64,000 nt of DNA, from the NCBI GenBank assembly GCA_016930535.1, contig JAFGGN010000055.1, positions 1 through 64,000 of the forward strand, read 5' to 3'. How positions within the stretch are numbered: the first letter of the stretch is position 1; the number at the start of each line of letters is the position of its first letter. This document shows positions 44,468 to 53,312 of this stretch, one piece after another. Below the pieces are notes generated by a model, which saw nothing but the letters and a program-made list of their open reading frames with translations, did not search any database and was not told the DNA's origin. Origin of the DNA: a bacterium. GTDB taxonomy: Bacteria > Zhuqueibacterota > QNDG01 > JAFGCO01. A program made the translations under genes and the position numbers.

Positions 44468-45077
44468 ACCGCTCGATTCCGAATCTGTTCTTGCTGCTTT
44501 AAACGGATGCAGTCTGGGTAAACATCTGCAAATTTTCCCGGAACTCGACTCAACAAATGATTATTTGAAATACCATAAGCATGCTGATCATGATCACGGC
44601 ACACTGATCGTTGCGGAGAAACAAACACGGGGCCGCGGAGGATACGGCCGTTTCTGGGATTCGCCGGCGCGCCTTGGTTTGTGGTTTTCCATGCTGTTTA
44701 TTCCGGTTTCCCATAGTATCGATGAATTGCAGTGGAGACAGCTTGGACCCGAGGCCTGTGTGAAGGCGGTTCATGAGGCCTGCAATATCGTCCTCTTTCC
44801 CAAATGGCCCAATGATCTGTGCTATGAAAACAGGAAAATCGGAGGCGTGCTGACGGAACTGAACCGGAACCGGAATGGTATCTATCGTGTTATTGTCGGA
44901 ATCGGCATCAATGTCAATCAGACAGAAAATGATTTTGACACGGCAATCACGGGCAAGGCGGCTTCTCTGAAGATGATCGCAGGCCGGGATTTTGACAGGC
45001 AGAACATCCTGGTTCATATTGTGCGTGATTTGGAACAAGTTTACCTGTCTTTTTATCAGGAAAACGGAATGGGATGA
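44460..45077 (+). CDS. birA: Biotin-[acetyl-CoA-carboxylase] ligase, short form
   Basis: A 205-residue biotin protein ligase with LDSTNDYLK, the biotinyl-AMP loop GRGGYGRFW, KWPNDLCYENRKIGGVL and GIGINVNQ. It lacks the N-terminal helix-turn-helix of E. coli BirA, so it attaches biotin but does not repress genes. The ATG at 44460 with GGAGG upstream gives the normal N-terminus. The coaX gene follows. Confidence 0.93.
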   Translation: MPEPLDSESVLAALNGCSLGKHLQIFPELDSTNDYLKYHKHADHDHGTLIVAEKQTRGRGGYGRFWDSPARLGLWFSMLFIPVSHSIDELQWRQLGPEACVKAVHEACNIVLFPKWPNDLCYENRKIGGVLTELNRNRNGIYRVIVGIGINVNQTENDFDTAITGKAASLKMIAGRDFDRQNILVHIVRDLEQVYLSFYQENGMG

Positions 45078-45096
45078 TGATGCAAAGGGAAGAAAA

Positions 45097-45879
45097 ATGA
45101 AATTGCTCCTGGTCACGGATATCGGCAATACAGAGACGGTGATCGGGCTCTATTCCGGTGAGAAACTGGTTGCCACTTGGCGTTTTTCAAGCAAGATTCC
45201 GCGAACGCCGGATGAACTGTGGATCCTTTTGAAAATGTGGTGCCTGGATTCAGGCATTGATTTTGCAGCCATTCAGGCAGTGATAATATCTTCGGTCGTA
45301 CCTTCGTTGACCGCAGTTTTTCAGCAAATGGTTTCGGATTATCTGAAACTTGAATCGCTGGTCGTGTCGTCCGAAACCGATACCGGTTTGAAAATTCAAT
45401 ATCAGGTACCCCAGCAGGTCGGTGCCGACAGAATATGCAATGCAGTGGCGGGCGCGCATTTGTACGGCACACCCGTGATTATCGTGGATCTGGGAACAGC
45501 GACGACATTCGATGTGGTATCTCCGGAACTCGTTTATCTCGGGGGGGTCATTTCGCTGGGTCTGGCCGGTGCCTCCAATGAGCTGCACCGTCTTGCCGCA
45601 AAATTGCCGAGAGTCGACCTTGTTTTTCCTGCTCATGTGGTAGGGAGGTCCACGGAGGAAAGCATGCAGTCGGGCATCATGTGGGGCAGTGTGGCACTGA
45701 TAGACGGCATGATCGAAAAAATACAGGATGAGATGCAATGGGACCGTGTTGCAGTGGCTGCAACCGGCGGTGCTGCCCGGCTGATCACGGACCGCTCAAA
45801 GAGAATTGAACAGATCAACATGCATTTGACACTGGAAGGCATGAAAATTATTTATCATCGTTTGCACGGACAACGCTAA
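45097..45879 (+). CDS. coaX: Type III pantothenate kinase
   Basis: A 260-residue CoaX, which phosphorylates pantothenate as the first step of coenzyme A synthesis. ASKHA-fold motifs are DIGNTETVIGLY (phosphate loop), VGADRICNAVAGA, IVDLGTATTFDVV and ATGGAARLI. The pairing with birA is very common in bacteria. The start at 45097 is the family one; the open frame extends further upstream into birA. Confidence 0.95.
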   Translation: MKLLLVTDIGNTETVIGLYSGEKLVATWRFSSKIPRTPDELWILLKMWCLDSGIDFAAIQAVIISSVVPSLTAVFQQMVSDYLKLESLVVSSETDTGLKIQYQVPQQVGADRICNAVAGAHLYGTPVIIVDLGTATTFDVVSPELVYLGGVISLGLAGASNELHRLAAKLPRVDLVFPAHVVGRSTEESMQSGIMWGSVALIDGMIEKIQDEMQWDRVAVAATGGAARLITDRSKRIEQINMHLTLEGMKIIYHRLHGQR

Positions 45880-45895
45880 GCAAGGAGGATGTTTG

Positions 45896-46366
45896 ATGAA
45901 TCAGATGAAGGATGTCAATGAAATCATATACAAGATTATCGGATCTTGTATGGAGGTCCATAAAACACTTGGACCCGGATTTCCCGTTGATACCTACAAA
46001 AAGGCCCTGGCAATCGAGTTTTCGGAACGGGAGCTGGCTTTCAATCAGGATATCCATGTGGAAGTATCGTACAAGGAAAATCTGATTGGCACACTCGATG
46101 TCGATTTCGTTGTCGGCGATGCAGTCATTGTCGCATTGCGAAGTCAGGAAGATCTGAAGGATATCGAGATTCAGCAGGTGCTCCGTTTTCTGCCGCTGAC
46201 GCAAACCACGATGGGTTTGCTGGTCAACTTTGGCAACATTAAAATTCAGTACAAGCGTATACTTCCCAGCCGTCAGGGCCGGGGTGAATTGCGCAAGGAC
46301 CAGTCCATCGGTGTGGCGGCATACCGGGAAATGGGTAAGACCAGGGAAGCCAATCCCATTCTCTGA
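45896..46366 (+). CDS. GxxExxY-type protein, variant motif
   Basis: A 156-residue member of the GxxExxY family (PD-(D/E)XK nuclease-like fold of unknown role), with VNEIIYKIIGSCMEVHKTLGPGF, an LDVDFVVGDAVIVALRS centre and LRFLPLTQTTMGLLVNFG. The defining motif G-x-x-E-x-x-Y reads GFPVDTY, with Asp for Glu, and the usual conserved Lys/Glu of the centre is altered to ALR. It carries about 25 extra C-terminal residues. AAGGAGG precedes the ATG at 45896. It is 16 bases after coaX. Confidence 0.85.
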   Translation: MNQMKDVNEIIYKIIGSCMEVHKTLGPGFPVDTYKKALAIEFSERELAFNQDIHVEVSYKENLIGTLDVDFVVGDAVIVALRSQEDLKDIEIQQVLRFLPLTQTTMGLLVNFGNIKIQYKRILPSRQGRGELRKDQSIGVAAYREMGKTREANPIL

Positions 46367-46660
46367 TATGACCAATTCGCCGGGCTGATTTTATCTGTGC
46401 ATAGGAACGTCTCGTCGGATGATCAGGTGACGACGACAGTGTGTGCGGAAAGCAGCCGGCCAACCGGTTCTGTCTGAAGGATCCGGAAGGTTCCTGTGAA
46501 AACGTGTTCCAGTAACATCTCCTTATTTAATGACCACCGTAATGATCCATATGAACGGGAAGCACGTGACGTCTGGTACGAAGGCAACTGACTGGGTGAT
46601 GAATGGGCCGGTTACAGACGCCAACGGCTGCAGGACGACAGAGAAACGGGAAAGCGTGAT

Positions 46661-47407
46661 ATGAATGGATTGAAGAAGACAATTGTTGCCAAATTGAGCG
46701 TACTGCTGGTGTCTGCCGCAGTGTATGGCGGTCAATTCCCTGCTCCCAGGGGGTATGTCAACGATTTTGCCGGACTTATTTCCCCGAACTACAGAGACAA
46801 AATGGCCGAACTTGCCGGAGAAGTGGAACAGAAAACCGGTGTTCAGATGGCCGTGGTCACGGTCAGGGATCTTGACGACATGTCTGTGGAGGAATACGCG
46901 GTGCGCCTTTTCAAGGAATGGGGCATCGGAAGCGGGCAACGGGATGACGGCATCCTGTTTCTCGTCTCTGTGAATGAACGGAAAATACGCATAGAGACAG
47001 GATACGGGCTCGAACCGGTCATCCCCGATGCAGTTGCCGGCAGGATACGCGACCAATACCTCGCTCCTCATTTTCAAAACGGCGAGTACGGCAAGGGATT
47101 TTATCTGGGCATGATCGCTGCTGCTGAAAGGATCGCCAGGGAAAAGGGGGTGACGATTACGGGAGCGCGCCCGCCTGAACAGGGCAGACCGTATTCGCGC
47201 CGGAGAGGAACCCGTAACTGTTTCCCGATCATCATCATCCTTTTCCTGATCATCGTGACCAGGGGACGCATTATTCCATGGCTGATTCTTGCCTCGTTTG
47301 GCGGCGGACGTGGCGGCGGGTATTCCGGAGGCGGAAGTTTTGGCGGTGGTTTCGGAGGATTTGGCGGCGGATCCAGCGGTGGCGGAGGCGCATCAGGCAG
47401 TTTTTAA
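46661..47407 (+). CDS. TPM-domain (YgcG-like) membrane protein
   Basis: A 248-residue protein with signal peptide, a TPM domain (about residues 30-165, YVNDFAGLISPNYRDKMAEL, GIGSGQRDDGILFLV, RIETGYGLEPVIPDA), a transmembrane helix (FPIIIILFLIIV) and a long Gly/Ser-rich tail. TPM proteins are often encoded with LemA, as here at 48220, and are probably envelope proteins of unknown function. The 294-bp gap upstream (46367-46660) shows no gene. Confidence 0.9.
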   Translation: MNGLKKTIVAKLSVLLVSAAVYGGQFPAPRGYVNDFAGLISPNYRDKMAELAGEVEQKTGVQMAVVTVRDLDDMSVEEYAVRLFKEWGIGSGQRDDGILFLVSVNERKIRIETGYGLEPVIPDAVAGRIRDQYLAPHFQNGEYGKGFYLGMIAAAERIAREKGVTITGARPPEQGRPYSRRRGTRNCFPIIIILFLIIVTRGRIIPWLILASFGGGRGGGYSGGGSFGGGFGGFGGGSSGGGGASGSF

Positions 47408-47434
47408 AAGAATATTGATTCCGGAGGAATGGAG

Positions 47435-48175
47435 ATGCAGGCATCAGAAAAACTGGCACGAATATGTCAGGCATTCAAAGAAGATATACGGGCGACGTTC
47501 GGCACGGACGTGGTTTCAATTATCCTTTACGGAAGTGCGGTCACGGAAGAATACCGGCCAGGAAAATCCGATGTGAATTTTCTGGTGGTTCTGACGGATC
47601 AGGGAATCGACGCACTGGACTGTGTCCGGAACCGCATCGGAAAATGGAGGAAACATAAGATCGGCCTGCCGCTTTTCATGACGAGGTCCTATGTGCATCA
47701 GTCCATGGACAGCTTTCCCATCGAATTTCTGAACATGCAGGCCGCCTATCATGTGCTTGACGGAGAAGACATTCTCTCCGATATACATCCGGATAAAAAG
47801 GACCTCCGGCTGCAGTGCGAAAGGGAATTGAAGGGAAAATTGCTCAAACTGAGGCAGGGTTATATATTGACCGGAGGCAAACCGGCTGCACTCCGATCAC
47901 TGATTTCCGGTTCTGTCGTGACATTTGTCGCCATTTTCAAGGCACTTCTCATGCTGAGGGGTAAAACCGTACCGGTGAAAAAAGCGGAGGTGCTTCTGAC
48001 TGCATGCGATGAATTTACGGAAATAGACAGACCGCTTTTTGAGGAACTGCTGCATATCCGGAACGGCTCCGTGAAAAAATCGAAACCCGAGCTTGAATTA
48101 CTGGTTAAACAATATATTCGTTCAATTGCCAAACTCACGGATTCAGTGGATCAGATGGAGGCTGTAACAAAATGA
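47435..48175 (+). CDS. Nucleotidyltransferase-domain protein
   Basis: A 246-residue protein with an N-terminal polymerase-beta-type nucleotidyltransferase motif (LYGSAVTEEYRPGKSDVNFLVVL). The second acidic residue of D-x-D is Asn, so catalysis may be reduced. The C-terminal helical region (VTFVAIFKALLMLRGKTVP) is typical of similar predicted proteins. The ATG at 47435 is spaced correctly from GGAGG; 47429 is an alternative. It lies between the TPM and LemA genes and overlaps the longer LemA frame. Confidence 0.8.
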   Translation: MQASEKLARICQAFKEDIRATFGTDVVSIILYGSAVTEEYRPGKSDVNFLVVLTDQGIDALDCVRNRIGKWRKHKIGLPLFMTRSYVHQSMDSFPIEFLNMQAAYHVLDGEDILSDIHPDKKDLRLQCERELKGKLLKLRQGYILTGGKPAALRSLISGSVVTFVAIFKALLMLRGKTVPVKKAEVLLTACDEFTEIDRPLFEELLHIRNGSVKKSKPELELLVKQYIRSIAKLTDSVDQMEAVTK

Positions 48176-48219
48176 ATACAGAAAATAAGGCTTCGAAAAC
48201 AAAAAGGGAGGAGCGCCGT

Positions 48220-48825
48220 ATGGGTTCTTCAGGTAAAATCGGTTGCGTCGTGCTGGCCGCGCTTGCGGCTCTTGCCGTGGTTCTGGTACTCGTATTTGTC
48301 GGCATAAGGAACAATCTGGTCACCCTGGACGAAGAGGTCGGAGAGGCCTGGGCCCAGGTACAGAATGTTTATCAGAGACGATACGATCTGATTCCCAATC
48401 TCGTTGAAACGGTCAAGGGTTATGCGTCCCACGAGCGTGAAACGCTTCAGGCCGTGATCGAAGCGCGTTCAAAGGTTGGAGGAATCACCCAGTTGAACAG
48501 CCAGGATCTGACACCCGAAAATCTGGCACGCTTTCAGCAGGCCCAGGCTGGATTGAGCGGAGCTCTTCAGCGGCTCATGGTCGTAATCGAACGGTACCCG
48601 GACCTGAAAGCGAATCAGAATTTTCTCGCTCTGCAGGATGAACTGGCCGGGACAGAGAACAGAATTGCTGTTGAAAGACGGCGTTTCAATGAAAAAACCA
48701 GGATTTTTAATTCAACCATCAGGAAAATTCCACAGACTTTTGTAGCCGGTATGCTGAGCATGACACCGAAGCCCTATTTTGAGGCGGATCAGCAGGCCCA
48801 GGCGGCGCCCAAGGTCGAATTCTGA
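48220..48825 (+). CDS. LemA family protein
   Basis: A 201-residue LemA protein: one N-terminal membrane segment (VVLAALAALAVVLVLVFVG), then a four-helix domain with NNLVTLDEEVGEAWAQVQNVYQRR, DLIPNLVETVKGYA and TENRIAVERRRFNE. Function is unknown across the family. A strong GGAGGAG at 48207-48213 supports the ATG at 48220; an upstream ATG at 48172 would overlap the previous stop as ATGA. Confidence 0.92.
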   Translation: MGSSGKIGCVVLAALAALAVVLVLVFVGIRNNLVTLDEEVGEAWAQVQNVYQRRYDLIPNLVETVKGYASHERETLQAVIEARSKVGGITQLNSQDLTPENLARFQQAQAGLSGALQRLMVVIERYPDLKANQNFLALQDELAGTENRIAVERRRFNEKTRIFNSTIRKIPQTFVAGMLSMTPKPYFEADQQAQAAPKVEF

Positions 48826-48846
48826 TGCAGTCCATGGGGGAATGAC

Positions 48847-50439
48847 ATGCCGGCTGTTTTGCTCCTGGCGGTCAGCATGATCCTGCTCATGCTGGCGTAC
48901 CGGATATATGGACAATTTCTCAACAGAATTTTCAGCGTTGATTCAGCCAGACCCACACCGGCCCATACACAGTATGACGGCGTGGATTATGTTCCGGCCA
49001 AATCATTTGTGTTGCTCGGACATCATTTTGCCAGTATTGCCGGGGCCGGCCCCATAGTCGGCCCCGTGCTTGCTGCTGTATTCGGATGGGGTCCGGTCTG
49101 GCTGTGGATTCTTTTTGGTGTGATTTTTATGGGCGGCGTGCATGATTTCAGCGCCATGATCGCATCGGTGCGGCATGAAGGCAAATCTGTCGGAGAACTG
49201 ATTGACAAATATCTCGGCAAAACAGGGAAATTGCTATTTCTCATATTTACGTGGTTTATGCTGATATTAGTTATTGCTGTTTTTGCTGATGCAGTGGCAA
49301 AAATTTTTGTCAGTACGCCTGCTTCTGCAAGTTCGAGCATTCTTTTTATCCTCATTGCAGTTTTCTTTGGATTTGCCGTATACAGATTGCGCATGCACTT
49401 TTACTGGGCGTCCGTTGCCGGCGTGATCCTGCTTTTCGGGTGCGTCGTACTTGGAACCGTCATTCCTGTGGTCCTGCCTTATCAGATGTGGATCTTGCTC
49501 CTGTTTGCGTATGTGTTTGTCGCAGCCGTGACCCCGGTGTGGATCCTGCTGCAGCCCAGGGATTATCTGAATTCATTCCTGCTCTATATGGTCATGATCG
49601 GGGGGCTTGCCGGAATCTTTTTTGCCAATCCCAAAATCGAATTGCCATTCTATACCACATTCCGCACAGAACTGGGCAGCCTTTTTCCAATTCTATTCGT
49701 GACAGTGGCTTGCGGGGCCATTTCAGGATTTCACAGCCTTGTGGCCTCCGGGACGACGGCCAAGCAGTTAAATGCCGAGTCCGATGCAAAGGTCATCGGA
49801 TACGGGGGCATGCTCATCGAGGCCGTGCTGGCACTTATTGCGCTGATCACGGCGGTTGTGCTCACAAAAGCTGATTACGGGCATTTCTTCGAACAGGGCG
49901 GCGGCGGAGCAATCGGTGTTTTTTCGAGCGGTATCGGCGGATTCATGAATAAAATCGGTATTCCCCTGAAAATGGGAACCACGTTTGCCGCACTGGCCAT
50001 TTCAGCATTCGCATTGACCACGCTGGATACGGCCGCGCGCCTCGGACGGTTTGCATTTCAGGAGATTTTCGAAACCCTTCCGGTTCCTAAAGTTATGCAT
50101 CAGAACCGGTTTTTGGGAACCTTTGTGACACTTGCTGCAGCGGGCGCTCTGGCCTTTTCACAATCTGGAAACATCCTGTGGCCGCTTTTCGGTTCTGCCA
50201 ACCAGATGCTTGCCGCCATGGCGCTGCTTGCCATCACGGCATGGCTGGATCATCTTAAAATCCGGAATTATTTTGTCAGAATTCCCATGTTTTTCATGCT
50301 CATCGTCACCATGATGGCACTGGGACAGCTCGTGATCAAAAACCTGTTATCCGGAAATTATCTTCTTTTTGGTGTCGGGATCTGCATGTTTACGGTCGGT
50401 CTGATCCTGACAGGGCAGTCATTCAGGAAAAAGGATTGA
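48847..50439 (+). CDS. CstA family pyruvate/peptide transporter, short form
   Basis: A 530-residue carbon starvation family transporter with about 15 membrane segments. Family motifs are HHFASIAGAGPIVGPVLAA, FMGGVHDFSAM, VACGAISGFHSLVASGTTAKQL and FALTTLDTAARLGRF. It is shorter than E. coli CstA (about 700 residues) but of a usual length for the family. Members import pyruvate or peptides. It is 21 bases after LemA and convergent with the flavoprotein gene. Confidence 0.92.
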   Translation: MPAVLLLAVSMILLMLAYRIYGQFLNRIFSVDSARPTPAHTQYDGVDYVPAKSFVLLGHHFASIAGAGPIVGPVLAAVFGWGPVWLWILFGVIFMGGVHDFSAMIASVRHEGKSVGELIDKYLGKTGKLLFLIFTWFMLILVIAVFADAVAKIFVSTPASASSSILFILIAVFFGFAVYRLRMHFYWASVAGVILLFGCVVLGTVIPVVLPYQMWILLLFAYVFVAAVTPVWILLQPRDYLNSFLLYMVMIGGLAGIFFANPKIELPFYTTFRTELGSLFPILFVTVACGAISGFHSLVASGTTAKQLNAESDAKVIGYGGMLIEAVLALIALITAVVLTKADYGHFFEQGGGGAIGVFSSGIGGFMNKIGIPLKMGTTFAALAISAFALTTLDTAARLGRFAFQEIFETLPVPKVMHQNRFLGTFVTLAAAGALAFSQSGNILWPLFGSANQMLAAMALLAITAWLDHLKIRNYFVRIPMFFMLIVTMMALGQLVIKNLLSGNYLLFGVGICMFTVGLILTGQSFRKKD

Positions 50440-50454
50440 TTGATCTCCGAATAA

Positions 50455-51468
50455 TCAGGTCAGGATATCCTGCATTCTGTGAAGTTCCCGTTCGGCTTCT
50501 TCTGTCAAATCGGCCAGCATTTTTCTGATGGGTTTGATTTCCTGTGCCAGCCCGACGCTTTGACCGGCCATCAGCGAACCTTTTTCAATATCGCCATCGA
50601 TCGCGGCGCGACGCAAGGCGCCCACCCAGTAGCGCTCTACTTCGAACTGTGCTTCTTCCTGTGAAATCTCGCCCCGTTTTCTTGACTGGATCAGGCGCAT
50701 CTGCAGATCCGAAAACTGGTCCATTCCTTTGTTGCGCAATGCACGCACGGCCACCACATGCAGTTCGGATCCGATTTGAGGTGTCGCAATGGCATCACGT
50801 GCACGGGCACGTATAAAGGCTTCTTTGAAATTGGGATGCACATTGCATTCATCGGTCAATACAAAATGCGTACCCAGCTGTACACCCACAGCGCCCATGA
50901 GAAGCAGATGGGGAATGATCCGGCCGGTTCCGATCCCGCCGGCCACAAAAACGGGAACATTCTGAACCTGAAACAGAACCTGCTGCAGCAGGATGATCAA
51001 TGAAACATGTCCGATATGGCCCCCGGCTTCACTGCCCTCAAGCATCAATGCATCGGCGCCGCGGTCAATCAGGCGTTTTGCAATGGATTCGTTTGAAGCA
51101 AAACACAGGACCTTCGCTCCGGATGCCCTTGCCTGTTGTATATCGGACACTTTGGGAATTCCGCCTGCGAAAACAATGAACGGGACTTCCTGTGCAGAAA
51201 CCATCTCGAGCTGTTTTTTAAAATTGGGGGCGATTGTAATCAGATTCACGGCAAACGGTTTGTCGGTCAGCTGCCTTGTTTTAACGATTTCCTGAACGAG
51301 TTGAGCCGGATCCATGTTGCCGCCCGCAAGACAGCCAAAGGCACCTGCATTGGATACGGTAGAGACAAGACCGCTTTCGGAAATCCATGTCATGGCACCG
51401 CACATCACCGGGATATCGACACCGAGAAACTGTTTTCCCTTCGACCATAAATCCTGAAGTGTTTTCAT
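50455..51468 (-). CDS. Nitronate monooxygenase/FabK-like flavoprotein
   Basis: A 337-residue TIM-barrel flavoprotein of the NMO/2-nitropropane dioxygenase family, which includes FabK enoyl-ACP reductases. Visible motifs are PVMCGAMTWIS, ALMLEGSEAGGHIG (phosphate and flavin region), VFVAGGIGTG and LMGAVGVQLGTHFV. The C-terminal segment (GSLMAGQSVGL) is typical. Which reaction it performs cannot be decided from motifs alone. Confidence 0.85.
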   Translation of the reverse strand: MKTLQDLWSKGKQFLGVDIPVMCGAMTWISESGLVSTVSNAGAFGCLAGGNMDPAQLVQEIVKTRQLTDKPFAVNLITIAPNFKKQLEMVSAQEVPFIVFAGGIPKVSDIQQARASGAKVLCFASNESIAKRLIDRGADALMLEGSEAGGHIGHVSLIILLQQVLFQVQNVPVFVAGGIGTGRIIPHLLLMGAVGVQLGTHFVLTDECNVHPNFKEAFIRARARDAIATPQIGSELHVVAVRALRNKGMDQFSDLQMRLIQSRKRGEISQEEAQFEVERYWVGALRRAAIDGDIEKGSLMAGQSVGLAQEIKPIRKMLADLTEEAERELHRMQDILT

Positions 51469-51497
51469 AGAAATCCCTTCTGTTTCTTGAATCTGAA

Positions 51498-51544
51498 CAG
51501 CGGGCGTATTCCCCGCTGCCTGCGGCGGGGAGATTCAATCTCCC
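51498..51544. repeat. Compound REP-like hairpin cluster
   Basis: Three overlapping inverted repeats (CAGCGGG 51498-51504 with CCCGCTG 51512-51518; CCCCGC 51511-51516 with GCGGGG 51525-51530; GGGAGATT 51528-51535 with AATCTCCC 51537-51544). The alternatives compete for the same bases. It is of a different type from the palindrome at 917. Confidence 0.55.
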
Positions 51545-51735
51545 GATCGGCTGCCATGATAATTTATTGAAAATTATCCGATAATTCAAGACGAAGTTCA
51601 TTTTTGCAACATTTTGAGATACACGGTTTTAAGGCAGATGGCGGAATGGTTCATGAAAGGTTTGGTGATGTTGAATATTTTTCATTTCATTGAATATATT
51701 GTCCATATATATTAGGTAGAACATCAAGATCCGTA

Positions 51736-51764
51736 TTGACATTTTTCTGCGAATAATGTATATT
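51736..51764 (+). promoter_or_regulatory. Promoter of citrate synthase gene
   Basis: TTGACA (51736-51741) and TATATT (51759-51764) are exactly 17 bases apart. The leader to the ATG at 51872 is about 100 bases. Confidence 0.75.
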
Positions 51765-51871
51765 GATAATTAGTTTTGGGTAAAAAGGGCTACGGCTTCA
51801 CAGCTGAATATGGTCGGCCCGTCCAGGTCGAATGTAATTAGGTTGCAGCAGAATTAATTAAAGGACAATTC

Positions 51872-53149
51872 ATGTCTCTCATAGTAGAAAAACTGTCAGA
51901 ACTGCTGAATAAAAACAAATCAGAAATTAAGCAATTATGCAGGAAGCATGGGGATAAAACAGTTTCGGAAGTCACTGTCAACCAGTTGTTCGGCGGTACC
52001 CGTGGTGTCAAAACCATGATATGCGACACATCTGAAGTCGATCCCAACAGCGGATTGATCATCAGGGGAACTCCCATCCTGGATCTGGTCGACCGTCTGC
52101 CTGAAGAAATTTTTTATCTTTTACTGACAGGCCAGCTTCCGGATCAGGAAGCGCTCAGCGACCTGCAGAATCAGCTTCGGGAACGGAGGGAAGTACCGGA
52201 GTATGTGTGGAACGTGCTCGATGCCATGAGTCATGATGCGCATCCCATGACCATGCTCAGTACGGCCATCCTTGTCATGCAGCGTGATTCGGAATTCGCA
52301 AGAAAATACCGGGAAGGAATTCAAAAGAGTGATTACTGGAAGCCGGCCCTTGAAGATGCGCTCCGGATGATTGCAAGACTGCCGACCATATCCGCGTGGA
52401 TTTACCGCAAACGCTTCAATAAGGGCCCCAGAATACAGCCTGTTCAGGATCTGGACTGGGCCGGGAATTTTGCGGCCATGCTGGGAATTGAGGATCCCTC
52501 AGGCACGTTCGCGGATCTGATGCGACTGTATATGAACATTCATTGCGACCATGAGGGAGGCAATGTCAGCGCGCATACATGCCGTCTGGTTTCATCCGCT
52601 CTTTCGGATCCGTTTTATGCGGTTTCAGCCGGTCTGAACGGTCTGTCCGGACCCTTGCACGGCCTTGCCAATCAGGAATGCCTGAGATTCGTTCTCAAAC
52701 TGAAAGATAAATACAAGGGCGTCCCTGACAGGGAACAGCTCGTCGAATTTGCCTGGCAAACCCTGAATTCCGGCAAGGTGATTCCGGGTTACGGGCATGC
52801 TGTATTACGGGTCACGGATCCCCGGTTCATTGCTTTCCGGAATTTCGGTTTAAAAGTCTGTCCGGATTCGGATGTCTACAAAATAGTGGAACTGCTGTAT
52901 TCGGTTATTCCGGACGTATTAAAGGAGCACGGACATGCCAAAAATCCGTATCCCAATGTGGATGCGGGCTCGGGTGCATTGCTGTATCATTACGGAATTC
53001 AGGAATTCGACTATTATACGGTCCTGTTCGGTACGTCCCGAGTCCTGGGTTTTCTGTCTCAGATCATCCTCAGCAGGGGACTGGGAGAACCGATTGAAAG
53101 ACCCAAATCCGTACCTGTGAGATGGGTGAAATCCTTTGTTCAGACATAA
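51872..53149 (+). CDS. Citrate synthase, eukaryote-like type
   Basis: A 425-residue citrate synthase resembling mitochondrial-type enzymes found in some bacteria such as Geobacter. Active-site motifs are CDHEGGNVSAHT, LSGPLHGLANQE and PGYGHAVLRVTDPR, with the catalytic His residues and the C-terminal FGTSRVLGFLSQIILSR. It condenses oxaloacetate and acetyl-CoA in the TCA cycle. It has its own promoter and terminator, so it is a single-gene transcript. Confidence 0.93.
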   Translation: MSLIVEKLSELLNKNKSEIKQLCRKHGDKTVSEVTVNQLFGGTRGVKTMICDTSEVDPNSGLIIRGTPILDLVDRLPEEIFYLLLTGQLPDQEALSDLQNQLRERREVPEYVWNVLDAMSHDAHPMTMLSTAILVMQRDSEFARKYREGIQKSDYWKPALEDALRMIARLPTISAWIYRKRFNKGPRIQPVQDLDWAGNFAAMLGIEDPSGTFADLMRLYMNIHCDHEGGNVSAHTCRLVSSALSDPFYAVSAGLNGLSGPLHGLANQECLRFVLKLKDKYKGVPDREQLVEFAWQTLNSGKVIPGYGHAVLRVTDPRFIAFRNFGLKVCPDSDVYKIVELLYSVIPDVLKEHGHAKNPYPNVDAGSGALLYHYGIQEFDYYTVLFGTSRVLGFLSQIILSRGLGEPIERPKSVPVRWVKSFVQT

Positions 53150-53175
53150 ACTCTCTGATAACTTTTGTGTTTTTC

Positions 53176-53208
53176 AAAGCCCTGCATCAACTTGCAGGGC
53201 TTTTTTTT
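53176..53208 (+). terminator. Rho-independent terminator of citrate synthase
   Basis: AAAGCCCTGCA (53176-53186) pairs with TGCAGGGCTTT (53193-53203), followed by more Ts to 53208. Confidence 0.92.
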
Positions 53209-53218
53209 AAAAAACATA

Positions 53219-53276
53219 TTGACAAATTGTAACAATTGAATTATATTTGCGTACATAAAATGACTATAAGTCATTT
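53219..53276 (+). promoter_or_regulatory. Efflux operon promoter and TetR operator
   Basis: TTGACA (53219-53224) and TATATT (53242-53247) are 17 bases apart. Just downstream of the expected start lies the palindrome AAATGAC-TATAA-GTCATTT (53258-53276), with 7-bp arms, which is well placed to be the operator for the TetR-family gene at 53313. This implies autorepression and repression of the pump genes. Confidence 0.75.
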
Positions 53277-53312
53277 AATAAATTAAATTCAAATAAATGA
53301 CGGATATTTACT

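Larger units (their letters stand above)
51469..51871. other. Divergent intergenic region with hairpins and a promoter
   Basis: A compound inverted repeat sits at 51498-51544: CAGCGGG/CCCGCTG, CCCCGC/GCGGGG and GGGAGATT/AATCTCCC in succession, a REP-like cluster. The citrate synthase promoter lies at 51736. No gene was seen. Confidence 0.6.

Noticed and set aside
44460..45077. BirA as biotin repressor
   Set aside because: The protein begins directly with the ligase domain; there is no helix-turn-helix.
46367..46660. Hidden small gene upstream of the TPM gene
   Set aside because: Short frames on both strands show no ribosome-binding site or family motif.
47290..47405. DNA tandem repeat in GGC-rich stretch
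   Set aside because: It encodes the Gly/Ser-rich tail usual for TPM proteins; the DNA units are not regular.
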